Below, piece after piece: positions 1-9,196 of a DNA stretch of 64,000 nucleotides. The notes under the pieces are model-generated. The model made no database searches and was not told where the DNA came from. It was given only the letters and a program-made list of their open reading frames with translations. The stretch covers positions 1,500,001-1,564,000 of the forward strand of contig NZ_CP111085.1 in NCBI RefSeq assembly GCF_026278345.1, written 5' to 3'. Numbering within the stretch: the first letter of the stretch is position 1; each line of letters begins with the position of its first letter. Source of the DNA: Tellurirhabdus rosea. GTDB lineage: Bacteria > Bacteroidota > Bacteroidia > Cytophagales > Spirosomataceae. Made by a program: the position numbers and the translations under genes.

Positions 1-1317
1 CTGGGGAGCGGCATCGAACTGGCCGAGGCGGTTGGCCGGGCGCTGAACGTGCCGGTAACGGTGTTCAAAAACTTCGGGACGGCCATGCTCAAAACGGACG
101 CCGCCGAAGGGGCCGGCTGGGAGGTGGAATTTGTCGGAGCCCGCAAGGAGTCATACCGCGCGGATTCGCGCAAGCCCATCGTGGAAGACGGCACGCTCGA
201 AGACGACCAGAACCGCCGGGATTTTACCATCAACGCGATGGGCATCAGCCTCAACGAAGCCGACTTCGGCCAGCTGATCGATCCCTTCGGCGGCGTGGAG
301 GATTTGCGCCGGAAAACCATCCGGACCCCGCTCGAACCGTCGATTACCTTTTCGGACGACCCGCTCCGGATGCTGCGGGCGGCCCGCTTCGCCACGCAGC
401 TGGGTTTTGACATCGAACCCGATACCTTCGACGCGATGGTGCAGATGAAGGACCGGATCAGCATTGTGTCGAAAGAGCGGATTCTGGACGAACTGAACAA
501 GATCATCCTGGCCCCCCGTCCGTCCTACGGCTTCAAACTGCTGTACCACGCGGGTTTGCTGGACCTCATTTTCCCGGAACTGGTCGCCCTGAAAGGCGTG
601 CAGACCATCGAGAACAAAGGCCATAAGGACAATTTCTACCATACCTTACAGGTGCTCGACAACGTGGCCGAACGCAGCCCTGATCTCTGGCTTCGCTGGG
701 CGGCCCTGCTGCACGACATTGCCAAACCCGCCACCAAACGCTTCGATGCCCGGGTGGGCTGGACCTTCCACGGGCACGAAGACCTCGGCGCCCGGCAGGT
801 TCCGCATATTTTCCGGAAAATGAAGCTGCCGCTGAACGAAAAAATGCGGTTTGTGCAGAAGCTCGTCCGGCTGCACCTGCGCCCGATTGCGCTGGTCAAG
901 GAAGCCATTACCGATTCGGCCCTGCGCCGACTCCTGTTTGAGGCGGGCGAAGACCTGGAGGCGCTCATGACGCTCTGCCGGGCCGATATTACCTCGAAAA
1001 ATTACGAGCGGGTCAAGAAACATCTTGCTAATTTTGACCGGGTTGAGCAGAAGCTTCACGATCTGGAAGAACGGGACAAGCTGCGGCGCTTCCAGCCGGT
1101 CGTGACGGGCGAGATGATCATGGAAACCTTCGGGCTGCAGCCGTCCAAAGAGGTCGGGCAGATCAAAGTCGCCATCCGGGAAGCTATTCTGGATGGCAAA
1201 ATTGCCAATACCTTCGACGAGGCGTACCCGTTTATGCTCGAAGAAGGAAAAAAGCTGGGATTAACCGTTACGACACTCATCCGTCCCTCCGTCGCCAGCG
1301 GCCCCTCCGTGGACTGA
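1..1317 (+). CDS. cca: CCA tRNA nucleotidyltransferase / poly(A) polymerase family protein with HD domain (5' end outside window)
   Basis: The likely role is adding or repairing the 3' CCA end of tRNAs in the cytoplasm, with a C-terminal HD-type phosphohydrolase domain. The frame is open from base 1, so the gene begins upstream of the window; the GTG at 49 is most likely an internal Val. The visible 438 residues start just after the expected catalytic GGxVRD/DxD region. They contain the family motif RRDFTINAM, DPFGGVEDL and the helical block LRMLRAARFATQLGF, then an HD domain with LLHDIAKP and FHGHEDLGA. The order (nucleotidyltransferase, RNA-binding helices, HD) is typical of Bacteroidota CCA enzymes. 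The missing part is probably about 50 residues. A poly(A) polymerase-type activity cannot be excluded from sequence alone. Confidence 0.88.
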   Translation: MGSGIELAEAVGRALNVPVTVFKNFGTAMLKTDAAEGAGWEVEFVGARKESYRADSRKPIVEDGTLEDDQNRRDFTINAMGISLNEADFGQLIDPFGGVEDLRRKTIRTPLEPSITFSDDPLRMLRAARFATQLGFDIEPDTFDAMVQMKDRISIVSKERILDELNKIILAPRPSYGFKLLYHAGLLDLIFPELVALKGVQTIENKGHKDNFYHTLQVLDNVAERSPDLWLRWAALLHDIAKPATKRFDARVGWTFHGHEDLGARQVPHIFRKMKLPLNEKMRFVQKLVRLHLRPIALVKEAITDSALRRLLFEAGEDLEALMTLCRADITSKNYERVKKHLANFDRVEQKLHDLEERDKLRRFQPVVTGEMIMETFGLQPSKEVGQIKVAIREAILDGKIANTFDEAYPFMLEEGKKLGLTVTTLIRPSVASGPSVD

Positions 1318-1369
1318 AAGGCGCCGGACGAGTCCTGATAAACAACTGCCGAACCGATCACTATTTTCT

Positions 1370-1576
1370 ATGAACAACAATACCAATTTTCGCCGGTTTT
1401 TCGGTGCCATGCTGACCATCCTGGGCACCATCGTCATCCTCTTCGCCTGCGTGGCATTTCTGTCCGACGGCAAGCCGGTGCTGGGCCTGAGCGTAACCGA
1501 ATGGGAAGCGCTGGCCCCGTTTCTGGTGGGCGTCGTCTTTTTTTCGGCGGGCATCAGCCTGGTGCGCGAGAGCTGA
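1370..1576 (+). CDS. small two-helix membrane protein, unknown function
   Basis: A 68-residue protein not assigned to a named family. After a short polar N-terminus (MNNNTNFRR) come two hydrophobic stretches, about residues 11-31 and 48-64, separated by a short loop. It is therefore probably an inner-membrane hairpin protein. It starts with ATG 52 bases after the CCA-enzyme stop on the same strand, so it may be co-transcribed with it. No catalytic motif is visible. It is short enough that expression should be regarded as likely rather than certain, but the hydrophobic pattern and host-like base composition favour a real gene. Confidence 0.6.
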   Translation: MNNNTNFRRFFGAMLTILGTIVILFACVAFLSDGKPVLGLSVTEWEALAPFLVGVVFFSAGISLVRES

Positions 1577-1763
1577 TCTGCCGTCCAAACCGGGCCGGAC
1601 AACCGGACGTTCCCTCGTTTTAATGCAGGTTTAATCGACCAGGCGGGATAATTAGGGTAATTCGATAGTTTTTGTTCAGCAGAAGCATGGCGTTTTGGGC
1701 GTTATGGTTACTGCGAACGCTTTATTTATCCACACTCCTCTTCCGGGAGGAGACCTGACCGCC

Positions 1764-4448
1764 ATGTCAACCCATTTAGAAGTTACGTCTGCTTTCACCC
1801 CGTATGGACTTCTCCAGCAGGTACTTGACAGTTCGCTGAGCGGTATCCTTATCCTGAACAGCGTTCGTAACGAACAGGGCGGCCTTGTCGATTTTGAAAT
1901 AGCACTCCTCAATAAAGTAGCGGCCCAGCATCTGAACCAGCCCCCGGACGAACTGCTCGGCCGCCGCATCCGTCAGGACTTCGGTGCCCGCTGGGACGCT
2001 TTTCTTCCGGAACAGTACGAACAGGTCATCCGGACGAAGGAAGCCGTCCAGGCCGAACACTGCCAGACGCTGCCGGGCCGGGAAACGGCCGACTGGCTCC
2101 ACGTCTCCATAACGGCGCTCGGCGACGGGGTCACGGTGGCTTTCGAAATCATTACCGACCTGAAAGAGGCGACGCTGGCCCTTCAGCAGCAGGCTCAACA
2201 GTACAACGAGGTGCTCAACAGCTCGGCCAACGGCATTGCCCGTTACCGCTGCCTGTACGACGAAGCGGGTAGGCCGGTGGACCTGCTGGCGGTTTTCATC
2301 AACGACAAAGGCGTGGAAATTTCCGGGATTCCCCGCGAGACCCACCTCAGTGTTCCCTACAGCCAGATTCCCCGCGGACAGGCCCGGCAGGAGTTGCTGC
2401 CCTGGATGCTCGACGTGGTGCAGCAGGGAAAGACGGACGCCCGGCTGATCTACGCCGCGGATATCGGCTTCTGGTTTGAGATGACCGCGACCCCTCACCA
2501 GCCCGACCTGCTTACCCTGACGTACAGCGACGTGACGGAAGTCCAGCGCCTTCGGCTCGAAGCGTCCGCTCAGGCCAATTTTCTGGAGTCCATTTTTGAA
2601 AATCTGGGGGCCGGACAGGTGCTTTTCCGGCCGGTCCGGGATCAGGCCGGGCAGATCATTGACTTCCGCTACCTGCTGACCAACAAGGCCAATGCGGAGT
2701 ACGTCGGCATGTCGCCCACCGCCATGCAGGGCCGGCTGATGTCCGAACTCTTTCCGGAGTCGATGCACACGGACCTGTTCGACAAGCTCTGCGAGGTAGC
2801 CGACAGGGGCCAGTCCCTCCGGCACATCCAGCACTACCGTTACGACAACGTGAATGCCTGGCTGGATTACTCGATCAGCCGCTACGGCAGTGATGTGCTG
2901 TTTTCGTTTCTGGACGTGACGGAAATCAAGCAGCTTCAGCTCGCCCAGCAGGAACAGGCCGGGTTGCTGCAATCGGTGATCGACAACTCGCCCAACGGCA
3001 TCGTCCTGATCGAAGCCATCCGCGACGAGCGGGGCATTATTCAGGATTTTCGGTATTTGCTTTCCAACAACACCAACAATGCGGCGCTGGGCTTGAGCCC
3101 GGAAGCGGTGTACCAGCAATCGGTAAAGACGCTCCAGCCCGGCATCCGGCAGACCGACCTTTTCCGGCAACTGGTGGAAGTGACCGAAACCGGACTTTCC
3201 CAGACGACGCTGCTGCACTTTGGCGAACCCCCCGAAGAAGGCTGGTTCGACTGTTCGATGACCCGGCAGGGCGATGGCGTCCTGTTCATGTTTCAGGACG
3301 TGACCGAACAGAAAAAAATGGAGCGCGCCATTCGGTCGCAGGCCAATCTGCTGCAGGGCATTCTGGACGTGGCCCCCGTTCACATCATCGTCTCCCAGGC
3401 GATTCGGAACGAGCAGAACCAAATCGTGGATTTCCGGCATGTGCTGGTCAATTCGCAGATTTGCGAATGGAGCGGCGTTCCGGTGGAGGAATTTTACCGG
3501 CAAACGGCCCTGGAAATGAGGATGGCCTACCCGGACCCGGAATCCTTTGCGGCCGATGTTCAAATGGTGGAAACGGGCGAGCCCCTGCACACGCAATTTG
3601 AGTATAACGGACGCTGGGTGGACATGCAGAAGGTCAAGTTTGACGACGGATTCATTGCTGCCGGTATCGATATCACGCAGCTGCAAATCTATCGACAGAC
3701 GCTGGAAACCCGCAACCGGGACCTTGAACGGACCAACGAAAACCTGCGGCAGTTTGCCTACGTGGCCTCCCACGACCTGCAGGAACCGCTCCGGAAGCTT
3801 CAGTCGTTTGGTGACCTGCTCGAAGGCCAGTTTAAGGATGAACTGGGCGAAACGGGTCAGGACCTCATCGCCCGCATGCAGTCGGCCGCCCGCCGCATGT
3901 CCTCGCTTATCCATGACCTGCTCATGTTCAGCCGGGTATCCAACAACGAACTGGTACTGAAGCAGACCGACCTCAATGCGGTGGCGGGCGATGTGCTGCA
4001 CACGCTGGAATTTCAGCTGGAGGAAAGCGGCGGCACCGTTCATTTCGAGCCGCTTCCGACGGTGACGGGCGACCGGATGCAGTTGCAGCAGCTGATTCAG
4101 AACCTCATCAGCAATGCCATCAAGTTCAGGCGGCCGGGGCATCCCCCGCGGATTCAGATTCGCCACCAGCTGGTATTGGGCGAAATCCTGCCCGCCCACC
4201 TCTCCCCGGCCCGAAAGTACCACCAGATCGAGGTGGAGGACAACGGCATCGGCTTCGATGAAAAGTACCTCGACCGTATTTTTCAGATTTTCCAGCGGCT
4301 CCACGGCAAAACCAATTTCACCGGCACGGGCATCGGACTGGCCATCTGCAAGCGGGTGGTCGAAAATCACCACGGTCACCTTACCGCCCGCAGCCAGCCC
4401 GACCAGGGCGCGACGTTCACGGTCTATCTCCCGGCCGAAACCGACTGA
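1764..4448 (+). CDS. orphan sensor histidine kinase with five tandem PAS-like domains
   Basis: A cytoplasmic signalling kinase that autophosphorylates on a His and passes the phosphate to an unidentified response regulator. Five repeated PAS-like units are visible, each beginning with a (L)LQ-x-(I/V)LDSS-type helix and containing a (V/I)xDF-type strand. They cover roughly residues 14-130, 145-265, 275-390, 400-520 and 530-640. A HisKA domain follows, with the H-box SHDLQEPLRKL (His about 670), then an HATPase domain with N-box NLISNAIKF, DNGIGF and GTGIGLAICKRV. No membrane segment or signal peptide is seen. No response regulator lies beside it. The frame extends upstream to a TTG at 1695 and an ATG at 1704; ATG 1764 is preferred because it places the first PAS unit near the N-terminus. 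Confidence 0.88.
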   Translation: MSTHLEVTSAFTPYGLLQQVLDSSLSGILILNSVRNEQGGLVDFEIALLNKVAAQHLNQPPDELLGRRIRQDFGARWDAFLPEQYEQVIRTKEAVQAEHCQTLPGRETADWLHVSITALGDGVTVAFEIITDLKEATLALQQQAQQYNEVLNSSANGIARYRCLYDEAGRPVDLLAVFINDKGVEISGIPRETHLSVPYSQIPRGQARQELLPWMLDVVQQGKTDARLIYAADIGFWFEMTATPHQPDLLTLTYSDVTEVQRLRLEASAQANFLESIFENLGAGQVLFRPVRDQAGQIIDFRYLLTNKANAEYVGMSPTAMQGRLMSELFPESMHTDLFDKLCEVADRGQSLRHIQHYRYDNVNAWLDYSISRYGSDVLFSFLDVTEIKQLQLAQQEQAGLLQSVIDNSPNGIVLIEAIRDERGIIQDFRYLLSNNTNNAALGLSPEAVYQQSVKTLQPGIRQTDLFRQLVEVTETGLSQTTLLHFGEPPEEGWFDCSMTRQGDGVLFMFQDVTEQKKMERAIRSQANLLQGILDVAPVHIIVSQAIRNEQNQIVDFRHVLVNSQICEWSGVPVEEFYRQTALEMRMAYPDPESFAADVQMVETGEPLHTQFEYNGRWVDMQKVKFDDGFIAAGIDITQLQIYRQTLETRNRDLERTNENLRQFAYVASHDLQEPLRKLQSFGDLLEGQFKDELGETGQDLIARMQSAARRMSSLIHDLLMFSRVSNNELVLKQTDLNAVAGDVLHTLEFQLEESGGTVHFEPLPTVTGDRMQLQQLIQNLISNAIKFRRPGHPPRIQIRHQLVLGEILPAHLSPARKYHQIEVEDNGIGFDEKYLDRIFQIFQRLHGKTNFTGTGIGLAICKRVVENHHGHLTARSQPDQGATFTVYLPAETD

Positions 4449-4548
4449 CGTTTTTCCGGTAAATAAAACCTTTTCCGTTAATCCCGATTTCTGACAATTC
4501 TGGCTGCGATATTGCTTATGGCGACATGAGCATTTATCCGTGACCTGT

Positions 4549-6561
4549 ATGTTGTTCTTATTCCGGCGTCGCAACGCCCCTGTTTTCTTTACCCTGTTCC
4601 TTGCCTTTTTTCTGTCGGAAATAGCCTATTCACAGCCGCGTAATACCGATTTTGGCAACATTACCAAAGCCGATTTCGACGAACTGGCCTCCCTGCCCGA
4701 CACCTCCGCCGAAGCGGTCTACCTGTTCCGGAACGGCCGGACTACGTTTATTTACCGCAACAGTGAAATCTTGCTTCAGAACTATTACCATGTCCGGTTA
4801 TTCATCCGAAAAAAGTCCGCCTCCGACCGGGCGACGGTAAGCGTACCCCTCCTCTACGGCCAGAACGGCCTGCGCGAGGCTGTCCAGCAACTGAACGGAA
4901 CCACCTACAACCTGGTCAACGGGCAGGTGGTCAAGGACAAGCTCGCGAAGGATGCTGTTTTCACCGACAAAGCCAGCAACGATTATCAGATCCGGAAATT
5001 CACGCTGCCCAACGTCCGGGAAGGGTCTATCCTGGAATACAACTACGTGAAGGAAACCCCGTTCAGGCTGCGGCATAACCCCGAAACCTGGCACTTTCAG
5101 ACCGACGTTCCGGTCTGGTGGAGCGAATACGTTTTTGAACAGCCGGAATATTTCTTTTACAAAACGGTCATGCGGGGATATCTGCCGCTGGAGGTGAACG
5201 AGCGGAACTCAATTTCGATCAATCTCGGCGGCGGTCTTGTGTCCGTCGGTACGGGGTACCGCTTCGTGGTGAAGAACGCGCCGGCGTTTTCCAACGAGCC
5301 GTTTATCACCACGCCGAAAGACTACCTGAGCGGCTTCGACTTTGAACTGGCCAGTTACCGTCTGCCGAACATGGCCGTCGAAAACATGACGCTGGACTGG
5401 GAATCGATGGACCGCACGCTGCTGGAAAACGACGCGTTCGGGAAGCAGCTCAACCGCGCTGGTATTCTGAAAGAAGCCGCAGCCCTCGCCAAAGCCCAGC
5501 CGGACACCATGCAGCGGCTGGTTATGGTGTACGATTACATTCGGAAAAACATCAAGTGGAACAAGGAATCGGCCCTGGTTTCAGCAGGGTCGCGCAAGGT
5601 GTTCGAAAAGCGGGAAGGCGACGCAGCCGACATCAATCTGATGCTGGTGGCGCTGCTAAGGGAAACGGGTTTTGATGCCGATCCGGTCATTCTCAGTACC
5701 CGCTCACACGGAAAAATCAACCAGTTTTACGGCCTGTTGCGGCAGTTTAATTACGTCATTGCGCACATCAGGCTGCCTTCGGGCCAGACGCTGCTGCTCG
5801 ACGCCACAGACCCATTCCTCAAGCCCGGTATGCTGCCGGAGGCCTGCCTGAACGGCGTGGGCCGCCTGATTCGCCCTAAGGGGAGCACGTTTATTTCTCT
5901 CGACCCTGCCGAGCGCGACATGCTTTACTCCTCCACCGCGCTGACGCTGGAGGCGGATGGCGCCCTGAAAGGCACCTTCAAAGAAACCCGGAGCGGCTAC
6001 CAGGCGCTACAGACGCGGCACGAACTGGCGGAAAACGGTCAGGAGGCGTTTACCAAAACCAACGCGGCGAGCCGGTCGGGCTGGCAAACGTCCGGCCTCC
6101 AGATCAGCGGTCTCGACAAAATCGACGAGCCGGTAATCATCGCCCAGCAGGTGGAATTCACGGATGCCTGTCAGGCGGCGGGCGACCGGCTGTATCTCAA
6201 GCCTATGCTTACGGAAGGGTTCGCCACCAATCCCCTTCGCGCCCCCGAGCGCCTCTTTCCGGTCGATTTCGGAAAATGCCTCGAACGTCGCTTTTTTGCC
6301 CAGATTACCCTGCCCGAAGGCTATCAGGTAGAGCAGCTGCCCAAAGCCACGCTGCTTACCTTACCCGACAATGGCGGCCGGTTCCAGTACCAGATCAGCC
6401 AGGTGGGCCGAACGCTAACCGTTTCGAGCTTATTTTCCCTCCGGAAACCGTTCTATACGACCGAAGAATACGCGTCTTTGAGACAGATGTACGATCTGGT
6501 CATCGCCCGGCACGCGGAACAGATCGTGCTGAAGAAGGAAACGCTGGCCTCCGGAAAGTAG
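4549..6561 (+). CDS. secreted DUF3857 / transglutaminase-like protein
   Basis: A 670-residue exported protein of the Bacteroidota DUF3857 family. The N-terminus MLFLFRRRNAPVFFTLFLAF is a signal peptide (charged, then hydrophobic, with likely cleavage near AYSQ). The DUF3857 region (about residues 40-260) includes the familiar strand IRKFTLPNVREGSILEY. A transglutaminase-like domain lies near 290-420 and contains YDYIRKNIKWN and the segment around LMLVALLRETGFDADPVILS. The family usually has Cys-His-Asp in the core; the Cys position here reads AADINLMLV, so enzymatic activity is doubtful. ATG 4549 is chosen over the upstream GTG at 4540 because it begins the signal peptide directly. Substrate and role are unknown. 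It stands alone and is followed by a terminator hairpin. Confidence 0.85.
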   Translation: MLFLFRRRNAPVFFTLFLAFFLSEIAYSQPRNTDFGNITKADFDELASLPDTSAEAVYLFRNGRTTFIYRNSEILLQNYYHVRLFIRKKSASDRATVSVPLLYGQNGLREAVQQLNGTTYNLVNGQVVKDKLAKDAVFTDKASNDYQIRKFTLPNVREGSILEYNYVKETPFRLRHNPETWHFQTDVPVWWSEYVFEQPEYFFYKTVMRGYLPLEVNERNSISINLGGGLVSVGTGYRFVVKNAPAFSNEPFITTPKDYLSGFDFELASYRLPNMAVENMTLDWESMDRTLLENDAFGKQLNRAGILKEAAALAKAQPDTMQRLVMVYDYIRKNIKWNKESALVSAGSRKVFEKREGDAADINLMLVALLRETGFDADPVILSTRSHGKINQFYGLLRQFNYVIAHIRLPSGQTLLLDATDPFLKPGMLPEACLNGVGRLIRPKGSTFISLDPAERDMLYSSTALTLEADGALKGTFKETRSGYQALQTRHELAENGQEAFTKTNAASRSGWQTSGLQISGLDKIDEPVIIAQQVEFTDACQAAGDRLYLKPMLTEGFATNPLRAPERLFPVDFGKCLERRFFAQITLPEGYQVEQLPKATLLTLPDNGGRFQYQISQVGRTLTVSSLFSLRKPFYTTEEYASLRQMYDLVIARHAEQIVLKKETLASGK

Positions 6562-6610
6562 CAGACGGGCTATTGCCGGTTCTTAATACCCTGATCCGCT
6601 GTGGATTAAC

Positions 6611-6652
6611 GCCCGGAAAGTGAGTAATCTACTTCCCGGGCTGTTGCTTTTT
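6611..6652 (+). terminator. hairpin terminator after the DUF3857 gene
   Basis: An 11-bp stem (GCCCGGAAAGT at 6611-6621 with ACTTCCCGGGC at 6631-6641, one mismatch) is followed by TGTTGCTTTTTG. It sits 50 bases after the stop at 6561 and before the next plus-strand gene. Confidence 0.75.
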
Positions 6653-6760
6653 GTCCACAATCGCCAGAATACAACCCGTTAAAAATCAATAATTTACAAT
6701 TTGGTATAAGTTTTGGTCAATGGAGCGTATCAACTCAACGATTTAAAACTATCCACAGTT

Positions 6761-7702
6761 ATGGCTTCATTCACTGATCAACTTGCCAAGTTCTTTGGCA
6801 TGAATGAGACGGACACCGGTCTTCGCGAATTATTCATCAGCGAACTGAAAGGTATTTACTACGCCGAAAAGCAGTTCGCCGATGCCCAGCCGCAAATGGC
6901 TGAAGCCGCCACCACCGACGTTGTCCGGGATGCCTTCGAACAGCACCGGGCCGAGACCCAGAACCAGATTCGCCGGATCGAGCAGATTTTCTCTTCGCTC
7001 GGCGTAGCCGTTGACGACATGAAGTGTAATGCCGCCGATGGTCTGGTTGAAGACGGTCAGGTAGTTATTGCCAACACGGAATCGGGCTCGCTGACGCGTG
7101 ATGCCGGTCTGATCATCGCCGGTCAGAAGGTAGAACACCATGAAATTGCCGCCTACGGTTCGCTGCACTCGCTGGCCCGCCTGCTGGGTTACCACGACGC
7201 AGCCCGCCTCATCGAGGAAAGCCTGCAGGAGGAAAAGAACACCGACCGCAAGCTGACGGAAGTGGCCGAGTCGTTTATCAACGAACGCGCCAAGATGGAA
7301 ACCGACGGCCACGACGACATGCATTCGGGCATGCGCTCGACGGTCGGCGACGGCGACTACGGCCGGACCGGCAGCAATTACAGCGGCCAGGTAGGCTCCG
7401 AGCGCAGCTCCGACTATTCGGATACGCTGAGTGGTAACCGGATGTCTGACAGCAACCGCATGTCCGACAGCAACCGGATGTCCGAAAGTGACCGGATGGG
7501 TATGTCGGACCGTGATTACGGCACGACGGGTTCTACCGGCAACACGGGCTACGGCACCGGCCAGGGAACAGAAAATTACGCGGATCGGGGCAGCTATTCG
7601 AGCGGCTCGGATTCCGACGACGACCGCAACCGCATCCGCCGCACCAACTCGGGCGGCACGGATATGGATGACGTTGTCGGCGGCTCAACTACGGGCGTCT
7701 AA
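6761..7702 (+). CDS. DUF892 (YciE-type) ferritin-like protein with repetitive hydrophilic tail
   Basis: A 313-residue protein. Residues about 1-170 are a DUF892/YciE four-helix ferritin-like domain, recognisable from ELKGIYYAEKQ and later helices including KVEHHEIAAYGSL. The family is linked to stress responses, but its chemistry is poorly known. The C-terminal 130 or so residues are low complexity (Gly, Ser, Asp, Arg, Asn, Thr) and contain three to four near-identical NRMSDS-type units encoded by an 18-bp tandem repeat (ATG at 7442, 7460, 7478, 7496). ATG 6761 is preferred to the upstream start at 6713 because the ferritin-like helix begins right after it. The tail is unusual for this family and probably disordered. 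A convergent terminator follows. Confidence 0.87.
   Translation: MASFTDQLAKFFGMNETDTGLRELFISELKGIYYAEKQFADAQPQMAEAATTDVVRDAFEQHRAETQNQIRRIEQIFSSLGVAVDDMKCNAADGLVEDGQVVIANTESGSLTRDAGLIIAGQKVEHHEIAAYGSLHSLARLLGYHDAARLIEESLQEEKNTDRKLTEVAESFINERAKMETDGHDDMHSGMRSTVGDGDYGRTGSNYSGQVGSERSSDYSDTLSGNRMSDSNRMSDSNRMSESDRMGMSDRDYGTTGSTGNTGYGTGQGTENYADRGSYSSGSDSDDDRNRIRRTNSGGTDMDDVVGGSTTGV
7442..7498 (+). repeat. 18-bp in-frame tandem repeat in the DUF892 gene
   Basis: Three consecutive 18-base units begin with ATG at 7442, 7460 and 7478, with the next ATG at 7496. Each encodes M-S-(D/E)-S-(N/D)-R. The length preserves the frame, so unit number could vary between strains. Confidence 0.85.
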
Positions 7703-7722
7703 ACGACATAACGATCTGCATC

Positions 7723-7762
7723 CAGCGGGGCACCCCATTTTTGGGCGTGCCCCGGCTGTTTT
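7723..7762. terminator. bidirectional terminator between convergent genes
   Basis: GGGGCAC (7727-7733) pairs with GTGCCCC (7747-7753). The inner part can also pair, and the flanks AGC/GGCT extend the stem with one bulge. TGTTTTTAT follows on the plus strand. It lies between the DUF892 gene (plus) and the DUF2851 gene (minus). Confidence 0.8.
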
Positions 7763-9048
7763 TATAGCCTCATCAACTGAGCGCCCACCCGGCACGACAG
7801 GCACCGTTTTTCCAGGCAGTACTGGTTGTAGAGTTCAAGGGCGGCCTGCGAATCGAAAGCGGTCCGGACGGGTAGGCCCAGGGTTTGCCAGAGGCGGATG
7901 ATCCGGTTGTCCTCGGGCGGCAGACTTTCCAGCAGCGCGACCGCCCGGTCCAGGTAAACGGGTTCGCGGCGGTGTTCCGCGTATGCGGCCAGAACCGGGG
8001 CCACGACATTGATGAGCAGCATGCGGGCGGCGGCTTCTCCGAGCGCGGAGGCTCCTTCCCGGGCGGTTTTGCCGAAGCGGTAATGCGTCTGCCAGTAGTC
8101 CGAAGGCGTGACCTGGAGCCAGCGCAGCAACGTCTGCGGCTCGTTTTCGTCCAGACACAAGCCCGAAAGGCTCCGCTGCGAGACCACCAGCCGCGCCAAC
8201 TGCGCCAGTCTCAGCGTCGGAAAACCCGCCGGGCGCAGTTTGGCCCACTTCCAGACCACCGCCGGAAGTATTTGTTCGGTCAGGCCGTACTTACTGGCCA
8301 GAAAACGGTGTTCCCGGCGCAGGGCCAGCACATACTCATCTTCGGGCACTTCCTCCAGCAGCCCCGCCGTTCCAAAGAGCAGCGCCTCCACCTGCAGCAG
8401 CGAATCCCGGTGTTTTTGCAGGTATTTCAGCGAAACGGTCCGCGCCAGCCGTTCGAAAGGCTCGGCATTCACCTTAAAACCAAAGGCGGTTGCCAGCAGG
8501 CGGTACACCGTTTCTTCCCAATCCTGCCCCGTCGCGGCGTAGACGGCCCTCACCGCTTCGGCTTTTCGTTCGAGACGCCGGAGCAGAGCCGCATCGAGCA
8601 TCGCCGTCCGGTGCAGACCATCCACCTCCCCGAAACGACCGGCGCAGAGAATCGGCCCGGTTTCTTTCAACAGCTTCTGATAGCGGCCCAGCAGACCGGC
8701 GTCGGTGCGGTCTTTCAGCACAAGCGTCGGAATAAGGGTCCCGTCGGGTCGTTGCAAGGGCGTCGAGCCGGAGTCTTCCCAGACCACGTGCAGAATAACC
8801 GTGTCGTAGGCGCGGTCGTGCTGGTGGCGATGCAGGTACCAGTCCGCGGGGCGACAGTGAATTTCGACCGTCCCGGCCCATTCGACCGCTCCGATCAGCA
8901 GCCGGGCATTGGTAAAATCCGGGCCGGAGTCGCGGTTGCGGTAGCCGGGGTGCAGGACCTGCACGGGTTCGCCGTTCGTGGTCTTCAGACCGATATGGCC
9001 GAAGTACTGGAACTGCCAGATGAAGTAGAGAAAATCTTCGGAAACCAA
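7762..9048 (-). CDS. DUF2851 family protein
   Basis: A 428-residue protein of the DUF2851 family, widespread in Bacteroidota and of unknown biochemical role. The signature N-terminus is present: FLYFIWQFQYF, then VLHPGYRNRDSGPDFTNARL, then WAGTVEIHCRPADWYLHRH. The rich set of Asp/His/Glu residues in this first 110-residue block resembles a nuclease-like core, but that is inference from pattern only. Near the C-terminus is a C-x(4)-C-x(2)-C cluster (CLEKRCLSC), possibly metal binding. Length is normal for the family. The gene stands alone between a convergent terminator and a 62-base inverted repeat, so context gives no functional hint. Confidence 0.85.
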   Translation of the reverse strand: MVSEDFLYFIWQFQYFGHIGLKTTNGEPVQVLHPGYRNRDSGPDFTNARLLIGAVEWAGTVEIHCRPADWYLHRHQHDRAYDTVILHVVWEDSGSTPLQRPDGTLIPTLVLKDRTDAGLLGRYQKLLKETGPILCAGRFGEVDGLHRTAMLDAALLRRLERKAEAVRAVYAATGQDWEETVYRLLATAFGFKVNAEPFERLARTVSLKYLQKHRDSLLQVEALLFGTAGLLEEVPEDEYVLALRREHRFLASKYGLTEQILPAVVWKWAKLRPAGFPTLRLAQLARLVVSQRSLSGLCLDENEPQTLLRWLQVTPSDYWQTHYRFGKTAREGASALGEAAARMLLINVVAPVLAAYAEHRREPVYLDRAVALLESLPPEDNRIIRLWQTLGLPVRTAFDSQAALELYNQYCLEKRCLSCRVGAQLMRL

Positions 9049-9122
9049 AGGCGCAGCAGTTTACGGGTTCTTCTGTAAGAAGGAGCGCCCCAGCGAAAGT
9101 CACCGATGGAGAAAGGAAAATT

Positions 9123-9184
9123 ACAGGGCGGCGGAAAGCGGATATGAGCGGCTCGCTGTCCCGCTTCGCCTCACGCCGCCCTGT
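9123..9184. repeat. long inverted repeat downstream of pyrF (possible terminator)
   Basis: ACAGGGCGGCG (9123-9133) is the exact reverse complement of CGCCGCCCTGT (9174-9184). The interior can pair further (GAAAGCGG with CCGCTTCGC). On the minus strand it follows the pyrF stop and is followed by TAATTTTCC, so it may end pyrF transcription. The T-run is weak. Confidence 0.6.
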
Positions 9185-9196
9185 TCTGATAAATTT

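Noticed and set aside
1776-4574. A 932-codon open frame on the minus strand
   Set aside because: It is antisense to the five-PAS histidine kinase, has no recognisable domains and is the kind of shadow frame expected in GC-rich, codon-biased genes.
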